Assembly: GCA_015488565.1 (NCBI GenBank)
Contig: WFNQ01000078.1
Coordinates: 1 to 6,295 of the forward strand
DNA length: 6,295 nt
From: Thiomicrorhabdus sp.
GTDB taxonomy: Bacteria > Pseudomonadota > Gammaproteobacteria > Thiomicrospirales > Thiomicrospiraceae
Direction: 5' to 3'
In this document: in pieces, positions 6,196 through 6,295 of the stretch
Layout of the letters: every line of letters starts with the position of its first letter
How positions within the stretch are numbered: position 1 is the first letter of the stretch
The notes under the pieces: generated by a model
Seen by the model: only the letters and a program-made list of their open reading frames with translations
What the model was told of the DNA's origin: nothing
Databases searched by the model: none
Made by a program: the position numbers and the translations under genes

Positions 6196-6220
6196 TATTA
6201 CTCAGTTTTTTGTTCTTTTC
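6180..6220 (+). terminator. Possible weak terminator at the end of the operon
   Basis: A T-rich stretch (T6 at 6206-6211, then TTCTTTTC) follows a weak inverted pair, GAGT at 6180-6183 and ACTC at 6200-6203, with an inner TCAT/ATGA near the RNase H stop. The stem is short, AT-rich and bulged, so this is a poor intrinsic terminator. It is the only candidate I see before the next promoter. Confidence 0.25.
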
Positions 6221-6246
6221 TGTCGAGCAAAGGGTTCTAATCTAAA

Positions 6247-6275
6247 TTAACACACCAAAACCATGATACTATAAT
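6247..6275 (+). promoter_or_regulatory. Near-consensus sigma-70 promoter for a gene beyond the right edge
   Basis: TTAACA at 6247-6252 (five of six consensus -35 bases) is separated by exactly 17 bases from a perfect TATAAT at 6270-6275. Transcription would begin near 6282, leaving only a few bases of the transcript in the window. The promoter points rightward, away from the operon, so it should drive the next gene, which is not visible. Confidence 0.75.
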
Positions 6276-6285
6276 CGTGTTTTGG
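6255..6285. repeat. Imperfect palindrome centred on the -10 box (possible operator)
   Basis: CCAAAAC at 6255-6261 is the exact reverse complement of GTTTTGG at 6279-6285. Allowing one unpaired base (6262), the arms extend inward as ATGAT (6263-6267) and ATCGT (6274-6278) with one G-T mismatch, leaving a 6-base centre. The dyad covers the spacer, the -10 box and the expected start site, the geometry of a repressor operator. It is not followed by a T run on this strand, so it is a poor terminator. Confidence 0.5.
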
Positions 6286-6295
6286 CCTAATAAAG

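Noticed and set aside
6255..6285. Reading the palindrome as an intrinsic terminator for the operon
   Set aside because: The stem is bulged and the bases after it (CCTAATAAAG) lack a T run. It sits over a near-perfect promoter, so an operator is more likely.
1..6295. Mobile element, CRISPR array, tRNA or other RNA gene, defence or toxin system
   Set aside because: Coding density is nearly complete with conserved housekeeping genes. No terminal repeats, spaced direct repeats or cloverleaf-like sequence were seen.

Overview
The window looks like ordinary chromosomal DNA from a gammaproteobacterium of moderate GC content. The gene order (rnfB), rnfC, rnfD, rnfG, rnfE, nth matches the rsxABCDGE-nth arrangement of E. 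coli, and the predicted proteins align easily with their E. coli counterparts. A DUF1841 gene and an RNase HI-like gene follow nth. My guess, from style and composition only, is a sulfur-oxidising Thiotrichales/Piscirickettsiaceae-type lineage such as Thiomicrospira or Hydrogenovibrio; this is inference and unproven.

Layout, all on the + strand: the last 38 codons of rnfB (1-117), rnfC (114-2111), rnfD (2108-3184), rnfG (3199-3885), rnfE (3878-4624), nth (4621-5256), a DUF1841 gene (5261-5692), an RNase HI-like gene (5689-6195), then about 100 bases of non-coding sequence. Every junction is an overlap of 4 or 8 bases or a gap of 4 or 14 bases, so one polycistronic, translationally coupled operon is the natural reading. 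No internal promoter stands out. The last 100 bases hold a T-rich stretch that may be a weak terminator, then a near-consensus sigma-70 promoter (TTAACA, 17 bases, TATAAT) for a gene beyond the window. An imperfect palindrome is centred on the -10 box of that promoter.

Functionally, RnfB, C, D, G and E are parts of the membrane complex that couples electron transfer between NADH and ferredoxin to ion movement, or that keeps SoxR reduced in enterics. NADH and electrons enter at RnfC, pass covalent FMNs on RnfG and RnfD, and cross the membrane Fe centre shared by RnfA and RnfE. Nth is the [4Fe-4S] base-excision glycosylase/AP lyase. The DUF1841 protein has no known function but a His/Glu pattern that could bind metal. 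The RNase HI-like protein keeps its catalytic residues but differs from standard RNase HI.

I see no mobile element, CRISPR array, tRNA, rRNA or clearly novel system. The most unusual features are long C or G runs: C9 and C7 at the starts of rnfD and rnfG, G7 in the rnfG ribosome binding site, and C8 early in the RNase H gene. One-base slippage in any of the three coding runs would bring an early stop. The other point of interest is the palindrome-centred promoter at the right edge.
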